DNA of 64,000 nucleotides, from assembly GCF_029543105.1 (NCBI RefSeq), contig NZ_JARQXB010000001.1:310001-374000 (forward strand). Direction: 5' to 3'. Numbering within the stretch: position 1 is the first letter of the stretch; each line of letters opens with the position of its first letter. This DNA is from Stenotrophomonas sp. HITSZ_GD (lineage in GTDB: Bacteria; Pseudomonadota; Gammaproteobacteria; Xanthomonadales; Xanthomonadaceae). The notes beneath the pieces are model-generated. The model was not told the origin of the DNA. It ran no database searches and was given only the letters and a program-made list of their open reading frames with translations. The translations under genes were made by a program, and so were the position numbers. This document shows, piece after piece, positions 42,246 through 50,405 of the stretch.

Positions 42246-42707
42246 TCAGCGGTACATGCCTTCGCGCAGGTTGATGCCGTACTCCAGCCACGCCTTCAAC
42301 GCGCACAGCATCTGCGACCATCCCATGCAGTTGCCGTAAGACGCGCGAAAACCGGTATCGGTGCCGGCCCAGCCGCTCTCGCTGATTTCCACGCGCGTGC
42401 GACCATCGTCGGTGGCGTCGAAGGCGAACGTCACCCGCGTGCGGCGGGGTGCCTCGCCCTCGGGCACCGGTTCGTTGGAATCCCACTCCAGCACGATGCG
42501 CTCCGGCGGCGTGGCCTCGATCACCTGTACCGGGAACTCGCCCGGGAAATCGTGGAAATCCCACCACACCGTCGCGCCCGAGACGAGTCGCCCGCGGGCA
42601 CCCCCCGTAGTGAAATAGCGCGCGAGCTGGTCAGGATCGGCGACTGCCTCGTAGACCCGTACGACGGGTTGGCCGATATGGCCGAAGACGCTGAATTGCG
42701 GTTCCAT
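42246..42707 (-). CDS. SRPBCC/AHSA1-family ligand-binding protein
   Basis: The 153-residue protein MEPQFSVFGHIGQPVVRVYEAVADPDQLARYFTTGGARG... resembles the activator of Hsp90 ATPase (AHSA1)-type START-like proteins (VWWDFHDFPGEFPVQVIEATPPERIVLEWDS, TRVEISESGW). The fold is a hydrophobic-cavity helix-grip; ligands are unknown. Start 42707 corresponds to the first residue of this pattern; a longer frame to 42773 is less likely. Convergent with mnmE. Confidence 0.87.
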   Translation of the reverse strand: MEPQFSVFGHIGQPVVRVYEAVADPDQLARYFTTGGARGRLVSGATVWWDFHDFPGEFPVQVIEATPPERIVLEWDSNEPVPEGEAPRRTRVTFAFDATDDGRTRVEISESGWAGTDTGFRASYGNCMGWSQMLCALKAWLEYGINLREGMYR

Positions 42708-42780
42708 GGCATCCGTCCGCGTGCCGGGAGAGGCAGGGCGTCCAGTTCTAGTCCTTCCCTGGCCGGCGTGCAAACCGCGC

Positions 42781-43557
42781 TCAGTCCTGCGAGGGCTCGC
42801 GCGGACGGAAACGGATCACCACGCCATTCGGGTCCGGTGCGGGCTGCCACAGCACCGGCACCTCGCGCGGACGCGGCGGTTCCCTGCCGTCAGCATCCTC
42901 TTCCGGCGCGAGCGCATCCTCTTCTTCTTCGTCCTCCCAGCTATAGCGCTTGCGGGGCGGCAACGGATCCAGGTGCCGGAACAACAGCGCGCCGATCACG
43001 CCGGCCATCGCGCCGCCCATGTGGGACTGCCAGGAAATGCCGGGCTCGCGCGGCAGGATCGCCAGCAGCATGCCGCCGTAGAACAGGAACGCGATCATGC
43101 TCGTGGCAATGGCCGCGCGATCGCGGCGGATCAGCCCGAGCACGAACAGCAGGAACATCAATCCGTGGGTCACGCCGCTGGCGCCCAGGTGGAACGTGCC
43201 CACGTCGCCCAGCCACCACGCACCCAGGCCCGAGCCCAGCCACATCAGCGGCAGCGAGCGCAGCGTCGCCTTCGGGTACACGCTGCCGGCCAGCGTGCCG
43301 AGGATGAGGATCGCGAAGGCGTTGGCGCCGAGGTGTTCCAGCGACCCATGCAGCAGGGGCGCGGTGAGCAGGCCCCACAGGCCCACCCACTCGTGCGGGC
43401 GTACCGCGAACGGGCGCCAGTCGAAGCCGGCCTGGCTGGCGAGCACGGCCACCATCACCAGCACCGCGCCGAAGCTCAGGTTGAACGCGCGCACCACGCG
43501 GCCGCGCTGTTCGCGCGCCTCGGTGGCGGGATCGGAAGGAGGGAGCGAAAGGTCCAT
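42781..43557 (-). CDS. Rhomboid family intramembrane serine protease (second)
   Basis: The 258-residue membrane protein has the rhomboid dyad Ser127 (GASGVTHG) and His179 (QSHMGGAMAG). LLHGSLEHLGANA (His70-Asn79) is the HxxxxHxxxN motif. A cytosolic acidic C-terminal tail (about 205-258: YSWEDEEEEDALAPEEDADG and a VIRFRPREPSQD end) is unusual. ATG 43557 (MDLSLPPSDP) is chosen; a longer frame is less likely. It lies next to the SRPBCC gene on the same strand and differs from the rhomboid at 18203-18895. Confidence 0.93.
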   Translation of the reverse strand: MDLSLPPSDPATEAREQRGRVVRAFNLSFGAVLVMVAVLASQAGFDWRPFAVRPHEWVGLWGLLTAPLLHGSLEHLGANAFAILILGTLAGSVYPKATLRSLPLMWLGSGLGAWWLGDVGTFHLGASGVTHGLMFLLFVLGLIRRDRAAIATSMIAFLFYGGMLLAILPREPGISWQSHMGGAMAGVIGALLFRHLDPLPPRKRYSWEDEEEEDALAPEEDADGREPPRPREVPVLWQPAPDPNGVVIRFRPREPSQD

Positions 43558-43653
43558 AAGCAGCGGATGGCGGCGCGGCCGACGATTGCAAGGCCCCGCG
43601 TCTCGGGAGAATGCAGCGGCCCGGCGGGACAATCCCGCCGGGCCGGCCGAATA

Positions 43654-44610
43654 TCAAGACAGCTTGGGCTTGGCCGGGCGCACCAGGCTCAGCACCACGG
43701 TCGTGCCGATGATCAGCGCCACCGCCGCCAGCGAGACCCACACCGGCAGCTTCACCAGGTCGATGGCCAGCATCTTCACGCCGATGAAGACCAGCACCAC
43801 CGCCAGGCCATACGGCAACAGGTGGAAGCGGTCGGCCATGCCGGCGAGCAGGAAGAACATCGCGCGCAGGCCCAGCACCGCGAACACGTTGGAGGTCAGC
43901 ACGATGAACGGGTCGGTGGTGATGGCGAAAATCGCCGGGATGCTGTCCACCGCGAAGATCACGTCGGTGACCGCGATCAGGATCAGCACCACGAACAGCG
44001 GCGTGAACCAGCGCACGCCTTGCTTCTGCACCGTCAGGCGGTTGCCGTCGTACTGCGGGCTGATGCGCAGATGGCCGCGCATCCAGCGCAACACCGGGTT
44101 GGCCTCCAGGTCCGGTTCCTTGCCGGCGGAGAACCACATTTTGATGCCGGTCAGCAGCAGGAACGCGCCGAACACGTAGAGCAGCCAGTGGAACTTGGTC
44201 AGCAGCACCGCGCCGGCGAAGATCATGATCGCGCGCAGCACGATGGCGCCCAGCACGCCGATCACCAGCACGCGCTGGCGCTGCTCCTCGGGCACGGCGA
44301 AATAGGTCATCACCATCAGGAACACGAAGATGTTGTCCACCGCCAGCGACTTCTCCACCAGGTAACCGGTGAGGAATTCCAGGCCGATGCGGTTGGCCAG
44401 CACGCTGCCGGCGGTTTCGTGCAGGTACCACCACAGGCCGGCGTTGAAGACCAGGGCCAGGGCGATCCAGCCGACGCTCCACCACAACGCTTCCTTGAAG
44501 GTGACCTTGTGCGGGCCGCCGTGGCGCATGAGGACGAGGTCGGCCAGGAGCGCCACGATCACGACGATCGCAAAGCCGCTCCAGAGCCAGATGTTGCCGA
44601 TGGTTTGCAT
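43654..44610 (-). CDS. alx: TerC/Alx family membrane protein, probable manganese exporter
   Basis: The 318-residue protein with about nine hydrophobic helices belongs to the TerC/Alx family. Signature segments are GYLVEKSLAVDNIFVFL and VTDVIFAVDSIPAIFAIT, with conserved acidic residues (Glu, Asp) in membrane segments thought to carry manganese. Families of this type (Alx, MeeF) export Mn(II). A yybP-ykoY manganese riboswitch precedes it, which strongly supports the role. ATG 44610 follows GACTCTCTC with a weak ribosome site. Monocistronic. Confidence 0.93.
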   Translation of the reverse strand: MQTIGNIWLWSGFAIVVIVALLADLVLMRHGGPHKVTFKEALWWSVGWIALALVFNAGLWWYLHETAGSVLANRIGLEFLTGYLVEKSLAVDNIFVFLMVMTYFAVPEEQRQRVLVIGVLGAIVLRAIMIFAGAVLLTKFHWLLYVFGAFLLLTGIKMWFSAGKEPDLEANPVLRWMRGHLRISPQYDGNRLTVQKQGVRWFTPLFVVLILIAVTDVIFAVDSIPAIFAITTDPFIVLTSNVFAVLGLRAMFFLLAGMADRFHLLPYGLAVVLVFIGVKMLAIDLVKLPVWVSLAAVALIIGTTVVLSLVRPAKPKLS

Positions 44611-44637
44611 GAGAGAGTCCCGGTGAGAAAGTGAAAA

Positions 44638-44662
44638 CGCCTCGAACCGGATGGTCGAGGCG
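44638..44662 (-). terminator. Terminator hairpin of the manganese riboswitch expression platform
   Basis: On the minus strand the stem CGCCTCGA/TCGAGGCG with a 9-base loop is followed by TTTTC, between the aptamer and the alx ATG. It is positioned to end transcription in the absence of manganese. Confidence 0.7.
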
Positions 44663-44689
44663 CTGCACACGGAATCCTTCTCCGGGAAT

Positions 44690-44820
44690 ACAGACCTTCG
44701 CCATCGCGGCGAAGGTCTCGCTCACAGCCGGCGAACCGGCTGCCGTTGCACCGGAGCCGGCGGCCGAATGGCCTGGGCTCGAATTGACGGCGACAACGCT
44801 TGGGAGCTACTCCCCTTCTT
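44690..44820 (-). ncRNA. yybP-ykoY manganese riboswitch aptamer
   Basis: The minus strand holds the two hallmark elements. AAGGGGAGTAGCTCCC near 44802-44818 is the GGGGAGUAGC motif that opens the aptamer, and GAGACCTT...AAGGTCT (about 44692-44726) forms the P3-type stem with its partner. This element occurs upstream of alx and mntP-like exporters and switches on expression when manganese is high. The terminator at 44638-44662 is its output. Confidence 0.88.
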
Positions 44821-44864
44821 GGCGGCCATTCTGCCGACAGCCGGGGAGGGCGTCAAACCGCCGG

Positions 44865-44870
44865 TACAAT
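44865..44870 (+). promoter_or_regulatory. -10 box TACAAT of the methyltransferase gene (leaderless candidate)
   Basis: TACAAT, six bases, then ATG 44877. No ribosome site is present. Confidence 0.5.
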
Positions 44871-44876
44871 AGGCGG

Positions 44877-46046
44877 ATGAATACCCCCAACCCCGTCGTA
44901 CGCCTCAAGAACGCCTGGCGCTCCAGCCACCCGTGGATCTTCCAGAAGCTGGTGGAGAAGCCGGCCGCCCGGCCCAAGCCGGGCAGCATCGTCGAAGTGG
45001 TCGGCGTGGATGGGGAATGGATCGGCCGCGGTTTCTACAACGGCCATTCACGTATCGCCGTGCGCATCCTGGAAACCCGGCAGGAAGTGCCGGTGGACGC
45101 CGGCTGGTTCTCGCGGAAGATCGCCGAGGCCGTGGAGCTGCGCCGTGACGTGCTGAAGCTGGACCAGGTCTCCGACGCCTGGCGCGTGGTCCACAGCGAA
45201 GGCGACGGCCTGTCCGGCCTGGTCGTGGATCGCTATGGCGACCTGGTGGTGGTCGAGTTCTTCGCCGCCGGCATGTTCCGCCACCGCGAATGGATCTACG
45301 AGGCGCTGCGCGAGCAGTTCCCGGGCTGCCGCTTCCACAGTTTCGCCGACGAGCACGTGCAGAAGCAGGAGAGCTTCGATTTCCACAACACCACCGGCAC
45401 CGAGGCAGCGGTGATCACCGAGCACGGCATCCGCTTCCGCGCAGATCCGGCCGGGGCCCACAAGACCGGCTTCTTCGCCGACCAGCGCGAGAACCGGCAG
45501 TGGCTGAGCGAGCAGGTGGCGGGCAAGTCCGTGCTCGACCTGTGCTGCAACACCGGCGGCTTTGCCGTGTACGCCGCCGCGCGCGGCGCCGAGGAAGTGC
45601 TCGGCGTGGACATCGACCAGGACGTCATCCAGATCGCCAAGGGCAACGCCAAGCTCAACAACGTGCGGCCCAAGTTCGTGCAGGCCGACATCTTCCCGTG
45701 GCTGCGCGATGCCGCCAACCGCGGCGAGCAGTACGACGTGGTGATCCTCGATCCGGCCAAGATGACCCGCGACCGCGACCAGGTCATCACCGCGCTGAAG
45801 AAGTACCTGGACATGAACAAGCTCGCGCTGGGCGTGGTGAAGCCCGGCGGCCTGTTCGCCACGTTCTCCTGCACCGGCCTGGTGTCCGAGCAGGAGTTCC
45901 TGGACATGCTGCGCCGCGCCTCGTTCTACTCCGGCCGCACGATCCAGATCCTCAAGGTCGCCGGAGCCGGCCCGGATCATCCGTTCATGGCCCACGTGCA
46001 GGAATCGCGCTACCTCAAGGCGGTGTTCTGCCGGGTGCTCGACTGA
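44877..46046 (+). CDS. rlmI: Class I SAM-dependent rRNA methyltransferase, RlmI type
   Basis: The 389-residue protein has an N-terminal PUA-type domain (about 1-75; VRLKNAWRSSHPWIFQKLV), a linking domain and a Rossmann methyltransferase domain. The SAM motif is SVLDLCCNTGGFAVYAAARGA; VVILDPAKM is motif IV; FSCTGLVS contains the conserved catalytic Cys of the m5C subfamily (RlmI methylates C1962 of 23S rRNA in E. coli). ATG 44877 is preceded by TACAAT, so a longer frame from 44631 is rejected. The precise target in this species is inferred. Confidence 0.93.
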   Translation: MNTPNPVVRLKNAWRSSHPWIFQKLVEKPAARPKPGSIVEVVGVDGEWIGRGFYNGHSRIAVRILETRQEVPVDAGWFSRKIAEAVELRRDVLKLDQVSDAWRVVHSEGDGLSGLVVDRYGDLVVVEFFAAGMFRHREWIYEALREQFPGCRFHSFADEHVQKQESFDFHNTTGTEAAVITEHGIRFRADPAGAHKTGFFADQRENRQWLSEQVAGKSVLDLCCNTGGFAVYAAARGAEEVLGVDIDQDVIQIAKGNAKLNNVRPKFVQADIFPWLRDAANRGEQYDVVILDPAKMTRDRDQVITALKKYLDMNKLALGVVKPGGLFATFSCTGLVSEQEFLDMLRRASFYSGRTIQILKVAGAGPDHPFMAHVQESRYLKAVFCRVLD

Positions 46047-46107
46047 AGCACTGGCCGCGCGCCCTCCCGGGCGCTAGGGTGCGGTGAGTCTTCCAAGGCG
46101 AGATCCG

Positions 46108-47355
46108 ATGAAGCGTCGCACCCTGCCGTTGCTGGTTTCCCTGTTGCTCGCGTGGCCGCTCTCGGCGGCCGCGGTCGATTTCAGCGCCGAGGAGCTGGCG
46201 CGCGCCAAGGCCCTGCAGCAGCGCCTGCTCACCCTCGATACCCACCTCGATACGCCCGCCAACCTGCCCCGCGAAGGGTTCGACATCCTGCAGCGGCACA
46301 GCGGCAGCGCGGTATCGGAGGTGGACTATCCGCGCATGGTCGAAGGCGCGCTGGACGGCGGTTTCTGGGCGATCTACACCGGCCAGGGCGACCGCAGCGA
46401 AGCCGCGCACCTGCGCGACCGCGATGCGGGGCTGGAACGCTTGCTCGACATCCGCGCGATGATCGCCGCACACCCGGACCGCTTCGGCCTGGCGCTGACC
46501 GCCGACGATGCCCGGCGCGTCAAGGACAGCGGCCGGCGCGTGGTGTTCATCAGCATGGAGAACGCCAGCCCGCTGGTGGCCGACCCCAGCCTGCTCAGCT
46601 TCTACCAGCGCGCGGGCCTGCGCATGCTCAGCCTGGCGCACTTCAAGAACAACGAATTCGCCGATTCGGCAACCGACCCCAAGGGGCCGGAGTGGAAGGG
46701 CCTGAGCCCGGCGGGCCGCCGGTTGGTCGAGGACGCCAACACGCGCGGCATCCTGATCGACGAGTCGCATGCCTCCGATGCGGTGTTCGACGATCTGCTC
46801 GTCGCCTCCAAGGTGCCTTTCATCCTCTCGCACAGTGGTGCGCGCGCGGTGTTTGACCACCCGCGCAACCTCGACGACGCGCGCCTGCGCAAGCTCGCGG
46901 CGAAAGGCGGAGTGATCCAGGTAAACGCCTATGGCGGCTACCTCACCGAGATCCAGAAGTCGCCCGAGCGGCAGGCCGCGGAGCAGGCCCTGGAAGCGCG
47001 CTTCGGCGAGTACGACGCCATGAGCATGGCGCAGGCACAGGCCTATGGCGACGCGTTGAAGGCGCTGGATGCGCGCTATCCGGTGAAGCAGGCCACGCTG
47101 GACGACTTCTTCGCCCACCTTCGCCACATCCTCGACCTCGTCGGGCCGGAACACACCGGCATCGGCATGGATTGGGATGGCGGCGGCGGTGTGCAGGGCA
47201 TGGAGGACGTCAGCCAGCTGCCGAAGATCACCGCGTGGCTGCTGCGGCGTGGGTACAGCGAAAAGCAGATCGCCGATATCTGGGGCGGCAACGTGATGCG
47301 CGTGCTGCGGCAGGCCGAGGACTACGCGAAGAAGCGGGGCGGCGCTGCGCCCTGA
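46108..47355 (+). CDS. Membrane dipeptidase, M19 family
   Basis: The 415-residue protein has a signal peptide (LLLAWPLSAAAVDFS) and the M19 metal-site pattern: HxD in TLDTHLDTP, Glu in SMENASP, and His in ESHASD, ILSHSGARAVFDHPRN and GIGMDWDG. It should cleave dipeptides, often with a D-residue, in the periplasm or at the membrane. ATG 46108 follows CAAGGCGAGATCC; an upstream in-frame ATG at 46084 adds eight residues. A TAGGGT -10-like box is at 46075-46080. Single gene, followed by a REP-like copy. Confidence 0.93.
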   Translation: MKRRTLPLLVSLLLAWPLSAAAVDFSAEELARAKALQQRLLTLDTHLDTPANLPREGFDILQRHSGSAVSEVDYPRMVEGALDGGFWAIYTGQGDRSEAAHLRDRDAGLERLLDIRAMIAAHPDRFGLALTADDARRVKDSGRRVVFISMENASPLVADPSLLSFYQRAGLRMLSLAHFKNNEFADSATDPKGPEWKGLSPAGRRLVEDANTRGILIDESHASDAVFDDLLVASKVPFILSHSGARAVFDHPRNLDDARLRKLAAKGGVIQVNAYGGYLTEIQKSPERQAAEQALEARFGEYDAMSMAQAQAYGDALKALDARYPVKQATLDDFFAHLRHILDLVGPEHTGIGMDWDGGGGVQGMEDVSQLPKITAWLLRRGYSEKQIADIWGGNVMRVLRQAEDYAKKRGGAAP

Positions 47356-47397
47356 GCGCCGCCGTGATGCCCGAACCGGATCAGATCGGATCGTTGC

Positions 47398-47418
47398 AGG
47401 AGCGGCTTCAGCCGCGAC
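47398..47418 (+). repeat. REP-like unit, single arm
   Basis: It matches 21 bases of the hairpin arm at 5012-5034, but no complementary arm is nearby. It lies in the 191-base gap between the M19 gene and the convergent permease gene. Confidence 0.7.
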
Positions 47419-47546
47419 GCGGTGACGATCCGGGCCCAGGCATCCATCGGTGCAAGTAGCCACCGGTCGCGCCTGGAGCCGCGCGCACGGGTCGCGCGCG
47501 CATTGCCCCACGCGCCACCGGCCCATGCCGGCGGCGCGCCGAGTCC

Positions 47547-48980
47547 TCAGCCCTGCCTGGCCAGCACCGCACGGCCGCGGCTGTAGAGCACGTACACCAC
47601 CAGTCCGAACACATTCCACGCGGCGAACCACAACTGCGTGCGCGTGGGCAGGCTCCAGAACAGGTAGATGCAGCCAACGATCGCCAGCGGCCCCACGAGC
47701 CACGCCAGCGGCGTGCGGAACTTGCGCTCGCGGTTCGGCTCGCGCTTGCGCAGCACCAGCAGGCACGCCGCCACCGCAGTGAACGCGGCCAGCGTGCCGG
47801 CGTTGGCCAGTGCGGCGATCTCGTCCAGGCGCGCCACGCCCGCCAGCGCCGCCACCAGCACCGCGGTGAACACGGTGATCGTCACCGGCGTGCCGGTGCG
47901 CGGGCTGACCTTGGACAGGCCGCGCGGCAGCAAGCCATCGCGCGACATCACGAAGAAGATGCGGCTCTGCCCGTAGAAGAACGCCAGCAACACGGTCGGC
48001 AAGGCAATGATCGCCACCACGCCGATGGCCAGCGCCGCGGTGCCATGGCCCAGCTCGCGCATGATCAACGCCAGCGGCTCGGCGCTCTTGGCGAACACGG
48101 TGAAGCTCATCGCGCCCACCGCGGCCAGTGCGACCAGCACGTAGATGATCGTGCAGCCGATCATCGAGCCGACGATGCCGATCGACAGGTCGCGCCCGGG
48201 ATTCTTGGTTTCCTCGGCCGCGGTGGAGATCGCATCGAAGCCATAGAAGGCGAAGAAGATGATGGCCGCGGCGGCCATCACGCCACGCTCCACGCCATCC
48301 GGGCCCACCGCCTTGGAGAAGCCGTACGGCATGAACGGATGCAGGTTATCGGCATTGAACGCCGGCAGCGCCACGGCGATGAAGATGCCCAGCGCGATGA
48401 GCTTGAACACCACCAGGAACGCGTTGATCGTCGCGCTCTCGCGGGTGCCGGCGATCAGCGCGCCGGCGACCACGAAGGTGATCACCACCGCCGGCAGGTT
48501 GACGATGCCACCCGCGTGCGGGCCGGCGGCCAGTGCCGCGGGAAGCGTCACGTTCCAACCGGTCTGCTGCTGCACCCATTGCAGGAAGCCGACGAAATAG
48601 CCCGACCAGCCCACCGCCACCGTGCTGACGACCAGCGAGTACTCCAGGATCAGGCTCCAGCCCACCACCCAGGCGATGGTCTCGCCCAGGGCCGCGTAGC
48701 TATAGGTATAGGCGCTGCCGGCGGCGGGCATCATCGTGGCCATCTCGGCATAGGCCAACGCCGCGCAGGCGCAGACGATGCCTGCGGCCACGAACGACAG
48801 CAGCACGGCCGGGCCGGCCTTGTCCGCGCCCACGCCGATCAGCGTGTAGATACCGGTACCGACGATCGCGCCGATGCCCAGGGCGACCAGATGCGGCCAA
48901 CTCAGGGTAGGGACCAGCCGCCGCCCTTCCTCGTGGACGGTGACCAGATCCAATGGCTTGCGCCGGAGCCAGGACTGCAT
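47547..48980 (-). CDS. APC-superfamily amino-acid permease
   Basis: The 477-residue inner-membrane transporter has about 12-14 membrane helices. The APC signature ALGIGAIVGTGIYTLIGVGA (helix 1) and AAEETKNPGRDLSIGI (helices 6-7 loop) are clear, pointing to the cationic or basic amino-acid-type permeases (YfnA, CAT-like). The substrate is unknown. Single gene on the minus strand. Confidence 0.93.
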   Translation of the reverse strand: MQSWLRRKPLDLVTVHEEGRRLVPTLSWPHLVALGIGAIVGTGIYTLIGVGADKAGPAVLLSFVAAGIVCACAALAYAEMATMMPAAGSAYTYSYAALGETIAWVVGWSLILEYSLVVSTVAVGWSGYFVGFLQWVQQQTGWNVTLPAALAAGPHAGGIVNLPAVVITFVVAGALIAGTRESATINAFLVVFKLIALGIFIAVALPAFNADNLHPFMPYGFSKAVGPDGVERGVMAAAAIIFFAFYGFDAISTAAEETKNPGRDLSIGIVGSMIGCTIIYVLVALAAVGAMSFTVFAKSAEPLALIMRELGHGTAALAIGVVAIIALPTVLLAFFYGQSRIFFVMSRDGLLPRGLSKVSPRTGTPVTITVFTAVLVAALAGVARLDEIAALANAGTLAAFTAVAACLLVLRKREPNRERKFRTPLAWLVGPLAIVGCIYLFWSLPTRTQLWFAAWNVFGLVVYVLYSRGRAVLARQG

Positions 48981-49065
48981 GCGGACCTCGTGGATGCGTA
49001 AGGAAACCCCGAGTTTCGCCGAACGCGGTGCAGCAAAGCCACGCCCGGAAGTACCCCCTTGCCGG

Positions 49066-49521
49066 TCAGAGGCGCAGGGTCATGAACACGCTGTGCGGAT
49101 CGTCGGTGTAATCGCCGAACGGGCCGCAGGCTGTGAAGCCGGCGCGTTCGTAGAGCCGGTGGGCCGGGAAGAACGGCGCGCTCGCCCCCGTTTCCAGCCA
49201 CAGTTGCCGGTAGCCGCCCGCCCGCGCCGTCGCCAGCAGGTGCGCCAGCATCGCGCTGCCCACGCCCTGGTTGCGGTGCGCGTTGGAGGTGCGCATCGAC
49301 TTCAATTCGCCGTGGCCCTGCCCCAGGTCGCGCAGCGCGCCGCAGCCCACCGCCTCCTCGCCGATCCACGCCGACCAGAAGCGCACGTCCCCCGCCCGCA
49401 GGCCGGAGAGGTCGAGCGCGTGCACGCTTTCGGCCGGGGTGATCGCCTGCATGTCGCGCAGGTGCGCTTCGAGCAGGCCGATCACCGCGGGATGGTCGAG
49501 GTCGCCGGGACGGATCTCCAT
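49066..49521 (-). CDS. GNAT family N-acetyltransferase
   Basis: The 151-residue protein MEIRPGDLDHPAVIGLLEAHLRDMQAITPAESVHALDLSG has the GNAT fold: ELKSMRTSNAHRNQGVGSAMLAHLLATARAG carries the acetyl-CoA loop (Q/R-x-x-G-x-G/A), and FFPAHRLYERAGFTACGPFGDYTDDPHSVFMTLRL the C-terminal strands. The acceptor is unknown. ATG 49521 gives a typical start. It is 86 bases from the permease start, both on the minus strand. Confidence 0.92.
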   Translation of the reverse strand: MEIRPGDLDHPAVIGLLEAHLRDMQAITPAESVHALDLSGLRAGDVRFWSAWIGEEAVGCGALRDLGQGHGELKSMRTSNAHRNQGVGSAMLAHLLATARAGGYRQLWLETGASAPFFPAHRLYERAGFTACGPFGDYTDDPHSVFMTLRL

Positions 49522-49616
49522 GCCCGCAGTATGCCGTGGGGTGATCCGCCCCACATCCATCTTCGAATTTGATTTGTCGCATATCGCGGGAATGTCACGC
49601 GGCCTACAGTGACCCC

Positions 49617-49728
49617 ACTGCAGGAACACGGGTGTCGCAACGCGGCAGCGGCCTGCAGACCACTCAGGACCGGCGTTAGCCGGACCACCCGGGGGGCCGC
49701 TCGTGGGGGGCGGCCCCCCACTTTTTTG
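49617..49728 (+). ncRNA. Candidate small RNA between the GNAT and LysE genes
   Basis: The plus strand of this gap has no gene yet ends in a strong intrinsic terminator. TACAGT at 49605-49610 would start a transcript near 49617. The 112-base product has stem CTGCAGG/CCTGCAG (49618-49624 with 49652-49658), a stem CCGGC/GCCGG with loop GTTA near 49670-49683, and the terminator stem. The two flanking genes read on the other strand, so the terminator serves no known gene. The -35 is not convincing. Confidence 0.5.
49691..49728 (+). terminator. Plus-strand intrinsic terminator with no annotated gene upstream
   Basis: Perfect 10-base arms (GGGGGGCCGC and GCGGCCCCCC) with a 9-base loop are followed by ACTTTTTTGGG. 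It faces plus, opposite to lysE and the GNAT gene. Confidence 0.85.
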
Positions 49729-49734
49729 GGCGAA

Positions 49735-50355
49735 TCAGCCCGCGCCCAGCCGCGCACCGAAGCCGATCAAGCCCACGCCCGCGCAGCGCCGCAGCCACAC
49801 GCCGGTCCGCGGGTGCTGCGCCAGCCTGCGCGCCATCGCGTGGCCAATGAAGATCAGCATCGAGCAGTACGCCACCCCGAGCAGGGCGATCAGCGCGGCC
49901 ATCGTGGCGAATGTCGCCAGGCCCTGATGCCGCGCCGGGTCGATGAACAACGGGAAGAACGCCATGTAGAAGATGATCGCCTTCGGGTTGAGCAGCGTGA
50001 TCAACACACCCTGGCGGAAGTAGTGCCCGGGACGCAGCGTGATGTGGCTGGCGCCGCGCGCCTGCGGGGTGCGCAACAGCCCGATGCCGACCCACACCAA
50101 GTACGCCGCCCCCAGGTACTGCACGCCGCGGAACAACAGGGGGTTGGCCTGCAGCAACGCGGCCACGCCGGCCACCGCCAGCCACATCAGGACCTGGTCG
50201 CCCACCAGCAGCCCGGCCAGCGCGGTGTAGCCGCCGCGGATGCCGCTACGCCCACTGGCGGTCAACAGGGTGAACGTGCCGGGGCCGGGCAATGCCAGGA
50301 ACACCAGCACCGCGGCCACGAAAGCGCCTACATCCTGGATGCCCATCCACGGCAT
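49735..50355 (-). CDS. LysE/RhtB family amino-acid exporter
   Basis: The 206-residue membrane protein (start MPWMGIQDVGAF; ATG 50346 possible) has six hydrophobic segments. It shows the LysE motif FLALPGPGTFTLLTASGRSGIRGGYTALAG near the N-terminus and LITLLNPKAIIFYMAFFPLFID. It should export an amino acid or homoserine-like compound. The start is uncertain by three codons. Adjacent to the LysR gene, on the same strand 50 bases downstream. Confidence 0.9.
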   Translation of the reverse strand: MPWMGIQDVGAFVAAVLVFLALPGPGTFTLLTASGRSGIRGGYTALAGLLVGDQVLMWLAVAGVAALLQANPLLFRGVQYLGAAYLVWVGIGLLRTPQARGASHITLRPGHYFRQGVLITLLNPKAIIFYMAFFPLFIDPARHQGLATFATMAALIALLGVAYCSMLIFIGHAMARRLAQHPRTGVWLRRCAGVGLIGFGARLGAG

Positions 50356-50405
50356 GACGCCGGTTCCACGTGCGAGAGGGGCGCCATTGTCCGGCACCGC
50401 GGGGT

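Noticed and set aside
50363-50372. GTTCCACGTG near the lysE start, resembling parS
   Set aside because: Only ten of fourteen bases match; the right half of the palindrome is lost (CGAG).
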